Made by a program: the position numbers and the translations under genes. 64,000 bases of DNA from Streptomyces fragilis. GTDB taxonomy: Bacteria; Actinomycetota; Actinomycetes; Streptomycetales; Streptomycetaceae. Numbering within the stretch: the first letter of the stretch is position 1; every line of letters begins with the position of its first letter. The notes below the pieces were generated by a model, which searched no databases, was not told the origin of the DNA, and saw only the letters and a list, made by a program, of their open reading frames with translations. Of this stretch, positions 41,861 through 50,717 are shown one piece after another. The DNA lies in contig NZ_BEVZ01000001.1 of the NCBI RefSeq assembly GCF_003112515.1, positions 310,001 to 374,000 of the forward strand. The letters are read 5' to 3'.

Positions 41861-42841
41861 GTGAAACACGTCATCGCCCTCGATGTCGGCGGCACGGGCA
41901 TGAAGGCCGCCCTGGTCGCCCCCGACGGCACCCTGCTGCACCAGGACCGCCGGGCCACCGGTCGGCACCGGGGCCCCGAGGCCGTCGTGGACGGCATCCT
42001 CGACTTCGCCGCCGACCTGCACGCCGAGGGCGAGGCCCGCCTCGGGCGGGGCGCCGCCGCGGTCGGCATCGCCGTCCCCGGCCTGGTGGACGCCGAGCAC
42101 GGCGTCGCCGTCTACGCGGCCAACCTCGGCTGGAAGGACGTCCCGCTGCGCACCCTGATCGGGGAGCGGCTGGGCGGCGTCCCGGTCGCGGTGGGCCACG
42201 ACGTGCGCTCCGGCGGTCTCGCCGAGGGCCGCGCCGGGGCCGGCCGCGGCGCGGACCGGTTCCTCTTCGTGGCCCTGGGCACCGGCATCGCGGGCGCCAT
42301 CGGCATCGCCGGCCGGGTCGAGGAGGGCGCGCACGGCAACGCGGGCGAGATCGGCCACGTCGTCGTGCGGCCCGGCGGCCGGCCCTGCCCCTGCGGACAG
42401 CACGGCTGCCTGGAGCGGTACGCCTCCGCCTCGGCGGTCGGCGAGGCCTGGGCGCGCGTCTGCGGCGACCCGGACGCGGACGCCGCGGACTGCGCCGCGG
42501 CGGCGGACCGCGGCGACGCGCGGGCGCGGGAGGTCTGGCAGGAGGCGGTGGACGCCCTGGCGGACGGCCTGATCACCGGCCTGACCCTGCTGGACCCGCA
42601 GCGCCTGATCGTCGGCGGCGGTCTCGCCGAGGCCGGCGGGACGCTGTTCACCCCGCTGCGTGAGGCGGTGGCCGCGCGGATCACCTTCCAGCGGCCGCCC
42701 GAGATCGTCCCCGCCGCCCTCGGCGACACGGCGGGCTGCCTGGGCGCCGGCCTCCTCGCCTGGGACCTGCTCGACGCACCGGCCGACGCCGCGGCCGGCC
42801 CCTCCCCCGACGCCCCCACCCAGGAGGTCCCCGCTCCATGA
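41861..42841 (+). CDS. nagK: N-acetylglucosamine kinase NagK (ROK family)
   Basis: 326 residues. MKHVIALDVGGTGMKAALVA is the ATP-binding phosphate-1 motif. The ROK zinc site is VVRPGGRPCPCGQHGCLERY (GHxxxxxxxGxxCxCGxxGCxE type; the first His is in EIGH). GTGIAGAIGIAG and LIVGGGLAEAGG are further ROK marks. It makes GlcNAc-6-phosphate from internal GlcNAc. Its last four bases are the first of nagA (ATGA overlap), so the two are translationally coupled. The C-terminal 25 residues are a Pro/Ala tail. Confidence 0.93.
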   Translation: MKHVIALDVGGTGMKAALVAPDGTLLHQDRRATGRHRGPEAVVDGILDFAADLHAEGEARLGRGAAAVGIAVPGLVDAEHGVAVYAANLGWKDVPLRTLIGERLGGVPVAVGHDVRSGGLAEGRAGAGRGADRFLFVALGTGIAGAIGIAGRVEEGAHGNAGEIGHVVVRPGGRPCPCGQHGCLERYASASAVGEAWARVCGDPDADAADCAAAADRGDARAREVWQEAVDALADGLITGLTLLDPQRLIVGGGLAEAGGTLFTPLREAVAARITFQRPPEIVPAALGDTAGCLGAGLLAWDLLDAPADAAAGPSPDAPTQEVPAP

Positions 42842-44088
42842 CGGCCACCGACCCCGGCAGCGCTCCGGCATCCCCCGCCGCTGTCCCCCTCACCGCTGCC
42901 GCCCCCACTCCCGCTCCCGCACGCGCCGCCGGCGCGCCCCGCACCGTGCTCACCGGCGCCCGGGTGGTCCTGCCCGGCGGCGTCGTCCCCGGCGGCCGGG
43001 TGGTCGTCGAGGGTTCCCGCCTCGCCGACCCGGCGGCCGTCCCCGAGGACGCCCCCGCCACCGTGGTGGACCTGTCCGGCTGCTGGGTCGTCCCCGGCTT
43101 CGTGGACCTGCACAACCACGGCGGCGGGGGCGCCTCGTTCAGCTCCGGCAGCGTCGAGGACGTCCTGCGCGGCGTGCGCACCCACCGCGCGCACGGCACC
43201 ACCACCCTGGTCGCCTCCACCGTCACCGGCGACCTGGACACCCTGGCCCGGCGCGCTTCGATGCTCTCCGAGCTGGCGGAGGACGGTGAGATCGCCGGCG
43301 TCCACTTCGAGGGCCCGTTCATCTCGCCCTGCCGCAAGGGCGCGCACTCCGAGGAGCTGCTGCGGGAGCCGGACCCGGCGGAGGTCCGCAAGCTGGTGGA
43401 GGCCGCGCGCGGGCAGGCCCGGATGGTCACCCTCGCCGCCGAACTGCCCGGCGGCGTCGACTCGGTGCGGATGCTGAAGGAGATGGGCGTCATCGCCGCG
43501 GTCGGCCACACCGACGCCACCTACGAGCAGACCGTCGAGGCGATCGAGGCGGGCGCGACCGTCGCCACCCACCTGTTCAACGCCATGCCCCCGCTGGCCC
43601 ACCGAGCCCCCGGCCCGGTCACCGCGCTGCTGGAGGACGAGCGGGTCACCGTCGAGCTGATCGACGACGGAGTGCACCTGCACCCCGGCGCGCTGGGGCT
43701 GGCGTTCCGTCACGCGGGCGGCGCGCGGGTCGCGTTGATCACCGACGCCATGGACGCCGCCGGGTTCGGCGACGGCAGCTACCGGCTGGGTCCGCTGGAG
43801 GTGGAAGTGGTCGACGGCGTGGCCCGGCTGGCCGGGGACGGCACCATCGCCGGCTCCACCCTGACCCTGGACCGCGCCTTCCGACGGGCCGTCACCCTCG
43901 ACGGCCTGCCCGTGGAGGAGGTGGTCGCGGCGATCTCCGCGACGCCCGCCCGGCTGCTCGGCCTGGACGACCGGATCGGCTCGCTGGAACCCGGCAAGGA
44001 CGCCGACCTGGTCGTGCTGGACGAGGAGTTCGCCCTGCGCGGCGTGATGCGCAAGGGAGCCTGGGTGGTCGACCCCCGCCGCGACTGA
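42838..44088 (+). CDS. nagA: N-acetylglucosamine-6-phosphate deacetylase NagA
   Basis: 416 residues of the amidohydrolase fold. Metal and active-site motifs: VDLHNHGGGG, GVHFEGPFISP, AVGHTDATYEQTV, ATHLFNAMPPLAHR, LIDDGVHLHPGAL and LITDAMDAAGFGDG. It yields glucosamine-6-phosphate, the DasR inducer, from GlcNAc-6-phosphate supplied by NagK or by MurQ products. A 35-residue Ala/Pro-rich N-terminal extension precedes the fold, so a later start cannot be excluded, although the ATGA overlap with nagK supports this one. Confidence 0.94.
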   Translation: MTATDPGSAPASPAAVPLTAAAPTPAPARAAGAPRTVLTGARVVLPGGVVPGGRVVVEGSRLADPAAVPEDAPATVVDLSGCWVVPGFVDLHNHGGGGASFSSGSVEDVLRGVRTHRAHGTTTLVASTVTGDLDTLARRASMLSELAEDGEIAGVHFEGPFISPCRKGAHSEELLREPDPAEVRKLVEAARGQARMVTLAAELPGGVDSVRMLKEMGVIAAVGHTDATYEQTVEAIEAGATVATHLFNAMPPLAHRAPGPVTALLEDERVTVELIDDGVHLHPGALGLAFRHAGGARVALITDAMDAAGFGDGSYRLGPLEVEVVDGVARLAGDGTIAGSTLTLDRAFRRAVTLDGLPVEEVVAAISATPARLLGLDDRIGSLEPGKDADLVVLDEEFALRGVMRKGAWVVDPRRD

Positions 44089-44206
44089 CCCGCGGCCTCC
44101 TCCCTCCTGTCCCCTTGCCGCCCCTCCCCCTTCCCGCCTTCCTCCTCGGCCGTTCCCCGGGGGCGTCGGGCCTCTGGGCCACCGGGCGCGTGTTTGGCAT
44201 GATCGA

Positions 44207-44219
44207 GCCAGAAACTGGC
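44207..44219. promoter_or_regulatory. Inverted repeat upstream of the PfkB kinase gene
   Basis: GCCAG-AAA-CTGGC, a perfect 5-bp inverted repeat with a 3-nt centre, 56 bp before the GTG start and 118 bp after the nagA stop. Operator or start-site context is possible. Confidence 0.3.
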
Positions 44220-44275
44220 GGCCGTGACACCGGCCGCTTCCGGATCTGGCGCATCATCGGGGGGAGGCGGACCGA

Positions 44276-45208
44276 GTGATCCTCACGGTGACGCTGAACG
44301 CCGCGCTCGACATCACCTACCGGGTGCGGGCCCTGCGTCCGCAGACCGGTCACCGGGTGTCGGAGGTCGTGGAACGGCCGGGCGGCAAGGGCATCAACGT
44401 CGCCCGGGTGCTGGCGGCCCTCGGACACCGGGTCACGGTGACCGGCTTCGCCGGCGGCGCGACCGGGCGCACCGTGCGGGACCTGCTGGCGAACGGGCCG
44501 GGGGCGGTGGCGGACGCGCTGATACCCGTGGCGGGCTCCACCCGCCGCACCGTCTCGGTGGTCGACCCGGCCGCCGAGGACGCCACCCTCTTCAACGAGC
44601 CCGGCCCCACGGTCTCGCCCGCGGAGTGGGACACGTTCCGCGACGCCTACCGGGACCTGCTGCCCTCCGCCCGGGCGGTCGCCCTGTGCGGCAGCCTGCC
44701 GCCGGGCGTGCCGGTCGGCGCGTACGCGCTGCTGGTCCGCGAGGCGCGGGCCGCGGGCGTCACCGTGCTGCTCGACACCTCCGGCGAACCGCTGCGCCGC
44801 GGCGTCGCCGCCCGGCCCGACCTGCTCAAGCCGAACGCGGAGGAGCTCGCCGAGCTGACCGGCTCGCACGACCCGCTGCAGGCGGCCCGCGACGCGCGGC
44901 GGCGCGGGGCGCGGACCGTGGTGGCCTCGCTGGGCGCCGAGGGCCTGCTGGCCGTCGGCCCCGAGGGGCACTGGCGGGCCGCGCCGCCCCGCCCGCTGCG
45001 CGGGAACCCGGCCGGCGCCGGGGACTCGGCGGTGGCCGGGCTGCTGTCCGCGCTGGCGGAGAACCTGCCCTGGCCCGAGCGGCTGGCCCGGGCGGCCGCC
45101 CTCTCGGCGGCCACCGTGCTCTCGCCGGTCGCCGGGGAGTTCGACCGGGCGCGCTACGAGGAGCTGCTCGGCCGCGTCCGGGTCGCCGAGGCGGCGCCCA
45201 CGGCCTGA
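44276..45208 (+). CDS. PfkB-family 1-phosphofructokinase-like sugar kinase
   Basis: 310 residues from a GTG with GGGGAGG upstream. MILTVTLNAALDITYRV, VSEVVERPGGKGINVARVLA and LPPGVPVGAYALLV are PfkB landmarks, and GNPAGAGDSAVAGLLSAL is the anion-hole/catalytic GAGD motif. It resembles FruK/LacC-type kinases of hexose phosphates (fructose-1-phosphate or tagatose-6-phosphate). Location just after nagA hints at amino-sugar or glycolytic phosphate use, but the gap of 187 bp means it may be separately transcribed. Confidence 0.88.
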   Translation: MILTVTLNAALDITYRVRALRPQTGHRVSEVVERPGGKGINVARVLAALGHRVTVTGFAGGATGRTVRDLLANGPGAVADALIPVAGSTRRTVSVVDPAAEDATLFNEPGPTVSPAEWDTFRDAYRDLLPSARAVALCGSLPPGVPVGAYALLVREARAAGVTVLLDTSGEPLRRGVAARPDLLKPNAEELAELTGSHDPLQAARDARRRGARTVVASLGAEGLLAVGPEGHWRAAPPRPLRGNPAGAGDSAVAGLLSALAENLPWPERLARAAALSAATVLSPVAGEFDRARYEELLGRVRVAEAAPTA

Positions 45209-45209
45209 C

Positions 45210-45226
45210 CGGGCGCGGGGCGCCCG
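45210..45226. terminator. Short hairpin between convergent PfkB and CBM genes
   Basis: C-GGGCGC (45210-45216), GGG, GCGCCC-G (45220-45226): 7 bp in the 22-bp space between two convergent stops. Confidence 0.5.
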
Positions 45227-45230
45227 CGGG

Positions 45231-46211
45231 TCAGGAGCCGAACTCCTTCGGCGCCTCCTTCACCTCGCCGGCGACCAGACCGAACTGGTCGATGTTGGCG
45301 TTGCAGCCACTGGCGCAGGTGAGGGTGATCGTGTTGGTGCCCTTCTTCAGCGGCACGTAGTTGTAGGTGCGGGTCCAGCCCTTGTCCCAGGCGCCCTTCT
45401 CGGCGTTGGCCCAGTTCTTCATGGCCACCTCGGCACCGGGACCGCCGTTGACGGTCAGGGTGGCCTTGGTGTCCTCACCGGGGACGCCGTAGTAGGTGAA
45501 GAGCGTGTACTGGCCGTCCTCCGGCACGCCGTTGACCGTCCAGGTCACCGAGGCGCCGGGGGTGTTCAGGCCCGCCACGTAGGAGCCGCTCTTGGCCCGG
45601 GAGCCGGGGACGTCGCTCGCGGGGGTGGCGCCACCGGAGAGGCCGCCGGTGAGCGAGGCGGCCTCGATCGCGAACGGCTCGAAGACGTCGTCGTCCTCGC
45701 CCTTGTCCTTGTCCCCGGAACCGGCCGGCTTCTCCATGGTGGTCACCGAGGGCGACGGGGACGCGCTCGCGTTCTTGTCGGCGTCGTCGTCGCCGCTGGC
45801 GATGGCGACGCTGATGCCGATGACCACCGCGGCCACCACGGCCACGGCGCCGATCAGCAGGCCCTTGGTGTTGGGGCCGCGACCGCGGCCGCCGCCGCCG
45901 TTCCCGTGGGAGCGGTGCCCGCCGGCCGCGGGTCCGCCGGGAACTCCGACGGAGCCCATGGCGACCTCGGGGGCCTGGTAGTGGGGGTTCGGACGGCCGT
46001 AACCCGCGCCGGCGGGCGGCGCGGGCTGCTGCGCCGTCTGCTGCGCGCCGTACCGGCGCTCACCGACGGCCCGCACACGGTTGACGGAGTTCGGGTAGCC
46101 GTAACCGCCGCCGGTGGGCGGCTGGGCGCCGTTGGCCTGCCCGTCGGCGTAGAGGTAGCCGAACGGGTCGTCGTCCTCGGGCGTGCTGGCGCCGTTGTTA
46201 CCGGACGTCAT
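45231..46211 (-). CDS. Membrane-anchored protein with CBM35-like domain
   Basis: 326 residues. A Gly/Pro/Gln-rich cytoplasmic N terminus (about 1-115) precedes one transmembrane helix (GLLIGAVAVVAAVVIGISVA), then a Ser/Asp/Lys linker and a C-terminal beta-sandwich (FEPFAIEAASLTG, ASVTWTVNGVPEDGQYTLFT, KGTNTITLTCASGCNANIDQ) like carbohydrate-binding module 35. It should display a sugar-binding domain on the cell surface. The start ATG has GAGGAG and AAGGG upstream. The longer open frame upstream is not protein-like. Confidence 0.88.
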   Translation of the reverse strand: MTSGNNGASTPEDDDPFGYLYADGQANGAQPPTGGGYGYPNSVNRVRAVGERRYGAQQTAQQPAPPAGAGYGRPNPHYQAPEVAMGSVGVPGGPAAGGHRSHGNGGGGRGRGPNTKGLLIGAVAVVAAVVIGISVAIASGDDDADKNASASPSPSVTTMEKPAGSGDKDKGEDDDVFEPFAIEAASLTGGLSGGATPASDVPGSRAKSGSYVAGLNTPGASVTWTVNGVPEDGQYTLFTYYGVPGEDTKATLTVNGGPGAEVAMKNWANAEKGAWDKGWTRTYNYVPLKKGTNTITLTCASGCNANIDQFGLVAGEVKEAPKEFGS

Positions 46212-46339
46212 CCCTTGGTACTCCTCAACAGATGCGGGGTCAGGTGCGACAGGTGATGTCTTGCGAGCGTACCCGTTGTTTGTAGCCCGAGTGGGTGACA
46301 CAGATCCCACCGGCCGATGACGGCGCCCTGACCTGCGGT

Positions 46340-48157
46340 CTAACCCGCCCGTCTGTGAGTTTTCGGACGTGATCGTTTCTGAACGTACATACGTTCGTCG
46401 GCGGACTTCAGCACTTCCTCGGCGGTCATCCCGCAGTGCGCCCAGCCGATGCCGAAGCTCGCGCCCACCCGCACGTCCCGGCCCTCCACCGCGATCGGCT
46501 GAACGATTCGGCTGCGCAGCCGCGCCGCCAGGTCCTCGGCGTCGGAACGCCCGAGGCCGTCGGCGAGCACCACGAACTCGTCCCCGCCCAGCCGGGCCAC
46601 CGTGTCCCCGTCGCGGACGGCCTCGCTGAGGCGGCGGGCCACCTCGATCAGCACCGCGTCGCCGGCGTTGTGGCCGAAGCGGTCGTTGATGCCCTTGAAG
46701 CCGTCCAGGTCGCAGAAGAGGACCGCCAGCCCCTTGCCGCCGTCGTCCCGCGCCTCGCGCGGCGCCACGGTGTGCACGTGGCGTGGCTCGCGGACGATGC
46801 CGCCGAACCCGTCACACCCGTCGAAGCCGTCGTACCCGTCCCCCGGGACCCGCGCGCGGCTGTGCCCCGGTCCCTCGAACGGGTCCGGCTCGTAGCCGCC
46901 CTCGCGGAAGGGCTCGACCGCCATGTCGTGGTAGACCCCGGTGTCGTAGGCGCCGGGCTCGTACAGGCCCAGCTCGGCGGGCTCGTCCCCGTAGGCCGCG
47001 TCCAGCGACTCCACGACCCCGGCCAGCCGGGAGTCGGCGGTGTCCGCCGCGTACGGCCGGTCGCAGAGCCGGGCGCTCAGCCGGGCCCGCAGCTCCGCGG
47101 AGTTCGGCAGGCCGGTCAGCGAGTCGTGCGAGGCGCGGTGGGCGAGCGCCAGCTCACGCCGCTTGCGCTCCTCGATGTCCTCGACGTGGGTGAGCAGGAA
47201 CCGCGGCCCGTCGGCGGTGTCCGCCACCACCGAGTTGCGCAGCGACACCCAGACGTAGCTGCCGTCCCGCCGCGCCAGGCGCAGCTCCGCCCGGCCGCCC
47301 TCGGCGGAGGTCCGGTGCAGCGTGGAGGCATCCTCGGGGTGGACCAGGGCCTCGAAGGACTGCTTGCACAGCATGGTGGCCGGGCGGCCCAGCAGCCGGC
47401 ACAGGGCGTCGTTCGTGCGCAGTATCCGGCCGTGCTGGTCGCCGCCGCCCATGTCCGCGATGGCCATGCCGGACGGGGCGTACTCGAAGGCCTGCCGGAA
47501 GCTCTCCTCACTGGCCCGCAGCGCCTGCTGCTCCCGCTCCAGGCGGACCAGGGCGCGCTGCATGTTGGAGCGCAGCCGGGCGTTCGCTATGGCGATCGAG
47601 GCGTGGAAGGCGTACGTCTCCAGCGCCTCGCGCCCCCACGCCCCGGGTCGGCGGCCGTTGCGCGGGCGGTCCACCGATATGACGCCGATCAACTCGGGCT
47701 CGACCTTGCGGTCCAGGGTGCGGGGGGCGTACATCGGCGCGAACAGCCGGTCGTCGGGGTGCCACTCGTCCTCGAAGCGGGGCAGCGGACCGCCGGTGAG
47801 CCAGGTCGGGACGTCGTCCTCGTTGAGCATCCACGCCTCGGTGTGCGGTATGAACCGCAGCGACCCCCAGGACTCCCCCATGGTGAGCCGCCGGTCCCAG
47901 GACTCGCGGGAGCCGGACCGGCCGGTCAGCAGCGCCTCGGCCGCCGTGTTGCCCGCCATGGCGGCGACGACCAGGTCGTTCTTCTCGGGGCGGACCAGAT
48001 TGACGGCGGCGAGCTCCCAGCCCAGGCCCTCGACCAGGCCGTCGGCGACCGTCTGCAGGGTGTCGGCCAGGCTGCGGGCGGTGTTCATCCGGGCCATCAG
48101 CTGGTGCAACTGCCGCAGAGTCGCAAGGCGGACATACGGTTCCGACTCGGTCTCCAT
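46340..48157 (-). CDS. cdgB: Diguanylate cyclase CdgB (GAF-PAS-GGDEF)
   Basis: 605 residues. GAF at about 30-200, PAS/PAC at about 215-330, GGDEF at about 340-600. The catalytic motif is intact (GGDEF 524-528), and an RxxD inhibitory site (515-518) sits five residues before it, so it should both make and be inhibited by cyclic di-GMP. A hydrophilic insertion of about 110 residues (366-474) splits the GGDEF domain after HDSLTGLPN. CdgB controls development and antibiotic production in S. coelicolor and is a BldD target there. A perfect CRP-type site lies 128 bp upstream. Confidence 0.95.
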   Translation of the reverse strand: METESEPYVRLATLRQLHQLMARMNTARSLADTLQTVADGLVEGLGWELAAVNLVRPEKNDLVVAAMAGNTAAEALLTGRSGSRESWDRRLTMGESWGSLRFIPHTEAWMLNEDDVPTWLTGGPLPRFEDEWHPDDRLFAPMYAPRTLDRKVEPELIGVISVDRPRNGRRPGAWGREALETYAFHASIAIANARLRSNMQRALVRLEREQQALRASEESFRQAFEYAPSGMAIADMGGGDQHGRILRTNDALCRLLGRPATMLCKQSFEALVHPEDASTLHRTSAEGGRAELRLARRDGSYVWVSLRNSVVADTADGPRFLLTHVEDIEERKRRELALAHRASHDSLTGLPNSAELRARLSARLCDRPYAADTADSRLAGVVESLDAAYGDEPAELGLYEPGAYDTGVYHDMAVEPFREGGYEPDPFEGPGHSRARVPGDGYDGFDGCDGFGGIVREPRHVHTVAPREARDDGGKGLAVLFCDLDGFKGINDRFGHNAGDAVLIEVARRLSEAVRDGDTVARLGGDEFVVLADGLGRSDAEDLAARLRSRIVQPIAVEGRDVRVGASFGIGWAHCGMTAEEVLKSADERMYVQKRSRPKTHRRAG

Positions 48158-48284
48158 GCTCGCCCTCCCCCCGAGACCTCGCAGCGAATCAAGGGTTGTC
48201 TTCGGCGTACTCGTGCAGCTTTCAACGTCACTGAATCACAGCGCGCTGCTCCACCGGTACGCAGGGTCAGCAAATTTCTGTCGC

Positions 48285-48300
48285 TGTGAGTCAAGTCACA
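48285..48300. promoter_or_regulatory. Perfect CRP-type palindrome upstream of cdgB
   Basis: TGTGA-GTCAAG-TCACA matches both the TGTGA-N6-TCACA consensus and GTG(N6)GNCAC, the motif reported for Streptomyces Crp. It lies 128 bp before the cdgB start. No BldD box was recognised with confidence nearby. Confidence 0.6.
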
Positions 48301-48392
48301 TGTATCACGGGAAACGTGGACAACGTGGGGACTTTGCTGCGGAGGCCGCCGGGAACCCCGTGCCGCGGCGCCCGCGCGCCTGCGGCCCGGGC

Positions 48393-48410
48393 GGGGGACC
48401 TAGGTCCCCC
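48393..48410. promoter_or_regulatory. Perfect 18-bp palindrome GGGGGACCTAGGTCCCCC
   Basis: Nine-base arms meet at a TA centre, between cdgB and the flavin reductase gene, 156 bp before the latter. The GGGAC/GTCCC arms recall DosR/OsdR-type boxes. The remainder of 48158-48565 shows no gene. Confidence 0.5.
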
Positions 48411-48565
48411 AACGGTCCCGGGATGCGGCCCGGGTCCGATGCGGGGCAGGCGTGGCGGCGCCTAGCGTCGTTCATGTGGCGACCCTTTCCTTCCCTCCCG
48501 CGTCTCACACCTCGCCGGTCCCCCCGGCCGCCCTTGGCGACCATGCTCCGGGGCATCCTGAAGGG

Positions 48566-49075
48566 GTGAACGACGAAGAATTCCGCGCGGCCATGTCCCG
48601 CCTGGCCTCGGGTGTGGTCCTGGTGACCGCGCACGAGCCCCAGCCCGACCCCGACGGCCCGGCCGGCGAGGACGCGGGGATGACGGCGACGGCCTTCATG
48701 TCGGTCTCGCTCGACCCGCCGCTGGCGATGATCAGCCTGCGCACCGGTTCCCGGATGGACGACCTGCTCGCCGAGCAGCCGCTGTGGGCAGTCTCGGTGC
48801 TCGCGGAGGACCAGCGGCACGTCGCGGGGCGGTTCGCCATGAAGGGGCGGATCAGCGACCGGCTCCTGTTCGCCGACGTCCCGCACACCCGCGGTGAGGC
48901 CAGCGGCGCCCCGCTGATCACCGGGGCGCTCGCCACCGTCGAGTGCCGCACCGAGCAGCGCGTCGAGGCAGGCGACCACACCCTGCTCGTCGGGCGTGTG
49001 CTGGCCGCGTCGACGGCGCCTGGGGACGCGGGGCCGTTGCTGCACTTCCGCAGCCGGTACCGGCACCTGGGCTGA
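48566..49075 (+). CDS. Flavin reductase-like (FMN-binding split-barrel) protein
   Basis: About 169 residues from GTG 48566 (NDEEFRAAMSRLASGVVLVT), DAGMTATAFMSVSLDPPLAM, ISLRTGSRMDDLLAEQ, then FAMKGRISDRLLF and VECRTEQRVEAGDHTLLVGR. This is the flavin-reductase-like domain that reduces FMN with NAD(P)H, often for a partner monooxygenase or as a stand-alone reductase. The open frame extends upstream to 48452, but codon third positions there are less G+C-rich, so I chose the GTG although its AAGGG is very close. Confidence 0.85.
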   Translation: MNDEEFRAAMSRLASGVVLVTAHEPQPDPDGPAGEDAGMTATAFMSVSLDPPLAMISLRTGSRMDDLLAEQPLWAVSVLAEDQRHVAGRFAMKGRISDRLLFADVPHTRGEASGAPLITGALATVECRTEQRVEAGDHTLLVGRVLAASTAPGDAGPLLHFRSRYRHLG

Positions 49076-49235
49076 GCCGGCGGCGTCCGGGCGCGTCCCT
49101 TCACGTCCATCGGTCCGTTCACCGGCGGCGCGGGTCGCCCGAGGACGGGCCGCCGGTGGCCGACCGGGGCTCCTGGGCGCGGTCGCGGTCGCGGTGCAGA
49201 CCGGGTCCCATGGTCACGGGCCCGTGGCAGGCCGG

Positions 49236-49670
49236 TCAGTCCCAGTTGCGCGGGCTGCGTCCGCGCTTGGTGTCCGCCCGCTTCTTCTTCTCCTGCAGGC
49301 GGCGTTCGTTGATGCCCCGCGGAATGCGGGTGGGCCGCCGGACCTTCGGCGGCGGCGCGACCGCCTCGCCCAGCAGGGCCGTCAGCCGCTCCATCGCCGC
49401 CTCCCGGTTGCGCCACTGCGAGCGGTTCTCCGAGGCCCGCACCACCACGACGCCCCCATCCACCAGCCGCGACCCCAGCCGCTCGATCGCGCGGGCCTTC
49501 CAGACCGGCGGCAGCGCCTCGGTCGCCGCCAGGTCGAACCGCAACTCGACCTGCGTGTCGCTGGTGTTGACGTGCTGTCCGCCCGGCCCGCCGGAACGGG
49601 AGAAACGCCAGCTGAGCTCCGCCTCGGGCAGAGGCACGGAGCCGCGGATGAGAAGGGGGCGACCGGACAT
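49236..49670 (-). CDS. arfB: Peptidyl-tRNA hydrolase ArfB (ribosome rescue)
   Basis: 144 residues from MSGRPLLIRG. GGQ motif in SRSGGPGGQHVNTSDTQVEL, which hydrolyses peptidyl-tRNA on stalled ribosomes, plus the basic C-terminal tail (INERRLQEKKKRADTKRGRS) that enters the empty mRNA channel. Both marks identify ArfB/YaeJ rather than a full release factor. It is a back-up to tmRNA. The gene is convergent with the flavin reductase gene and 187 bp from terD, which is divergent. Confidence 0.95.
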   Translation of the reverse strand: MSGRPLLIRGSVPLPEAELSWRFSRSGGPGGQHVNTSDTQVELRFDLAATEALPPVWKARAIERLGSRLVDGGVVVVRASENRSQWRNREAAMERLTALLGEAVAPPPKVRRPTRIPRGINERRLQEKKKRADTKRGRSPRNWD

Positions 49671-49759
49671 GCCCCCATGGTCCCCCGCCCGGGCCGCCGC
49701 AGTCATCCCGGTTTTCGTCAGGCCGTCCGGGTGAAGGGGTAAAAAAGGTAAAGCGAGGC

Positions 49760-49788
49760 GGAACCTCTCGGACCTCTCCCGGCGTTCA
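49760..49788 (+). promoter_or_regulatory. ECF-sigma-type promoter upstream of the terD gene
   Basis: GGAACC (49760-49765), 17 bp, CGTTCA (49783-49788). This fits the GGAAC-N17-CGTT pattern of SigE-like extracytoplasmic stress sigma factors, giving a leader of about 60 nt. Confidence 0.5.
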
Positions 49789-49857
49789 ACGAAGCGACGG
49801 TAGGTTCGCCCCCAGTGCGAAGCCCGTCAGTCACACAACGAAGGAAGGACTCCCACC

Positions 49858-50433
49858 ATGGCTGTAAGCCTGTCCAAGGGCGGCAACGTCTCGCTCACCA
49901 AGGAGGCCCCGGGCCTGACCGCCGTCACCGTGGGCCTGGGCTGGGACGTCCGCACCACCACGGGCACGGACTTCGACCTCGACGCGTCCGCCATCGCCGT
50001 CACGGCCGCCGGCCGGGTGCACTCGGACGCGTACTTCGTCTTCTTCAACAACAAGGCGACGCCGGACCAGTCCATCGTCCACACCGGTGACAACCGCACG
50101 GGTGAGGGCGCCGGCGACGACGAGGCCATCAACGTCAACCTGGCCGGTCTTCCCGCCGAGGTGGACAAGGTCGTCTTCCCGGTCTCCATCTACGACGCGG
50201 AGAACCGCTCGCAGAACTTCGGCCAGGTCCGCAACGCGTACATCCGCGTGATCAACCAGGCCGGTGGCGCGGAGATCGCCCGCTACGACCTCTCCGAGGA
50301 CGCCGCCACGGAGACCGCCATGGTCTTCGGCGAGCTCTACCGCCACGGCGCCGAGTGGAAGTTCCGCGCGGTCGGCCAGGGTTATGCCTCCGGCCTCACC
50401 GGCATCGCCCAGGACTTCGGCGTCAACGTCTGA
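49858..50433 (+). CDS. TerD-family stress protein
   Basis: 191 residues: [98 protein letters not shown]. TerD/CABP proteins bind calcium through acidic residues at DFDLDAS and GDDE and act in tellurite and envelope-stress responses; the mechanism is uncertain. Streptomyces have many paralogues. AAGGA lies before the ATG. A candidate ECF promoter lies 70 bp upstream and a hairpin downstream, so the gene is monocistronic. Confidence 0.94.
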   Translation: MAVSLSKGGNVSLTKEAPGLTAVTVGLGWDVRTTTGTDFDLDASAIAVTAAGRVHSDAYFVFFNNKATPDQSIVHTGDNRTGEGAGDDEAINVNLAGLPAEVDKVVFPVSIYDAENRSQNFGQVRNAYIRVINQAGGAEIARYDLSEDAATETAMVFGELYRHGAEWKFRAVGQGYASGLTGIAQDFGVNV

Positions 50434-50449
50434 GTCCTCCCGGCCACGC

Positions 50450-50481
50450 CCCGGCCCGCCTCCCAGCCGGGGCGGGCCGGG
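50450..50481 (+). terminator. terD terminator hairpin
   Basis: CCCGGCCCGCC (50450-50460) pairs with GGCGGGCCGGG (50471-50481), 17 bp after the stop. Confidence 0.75.
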
Positions 50482-50717
50482 CCCGGGGCCCGTCGCCCAG
50501 TCCCGGTCCGGTGCACGGGGGCGCACGGCGACGAGGGTGCAGGAAAGTCCCGGCACCCTGCCATGGTCGCCGCCCGACGACGGGGGAGCCGTCCGGCCGG
50601 CAACCGTGGAGCGCCGTCCGGCCGAGGGCCCGGAACGTCGCCCGACCGGCGGTCGCGGAACACCGTCCGCACGTCGAGGGGGATTACCCGCGCCCCGCGG
50701 TCGATTAGCGTGCGCCC

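Noticed and set aside
42112..43713. A long minus-strand frame across nagK and nagA
   Set aside because: Codon bias and motifs clearly support the plus-strand genes.
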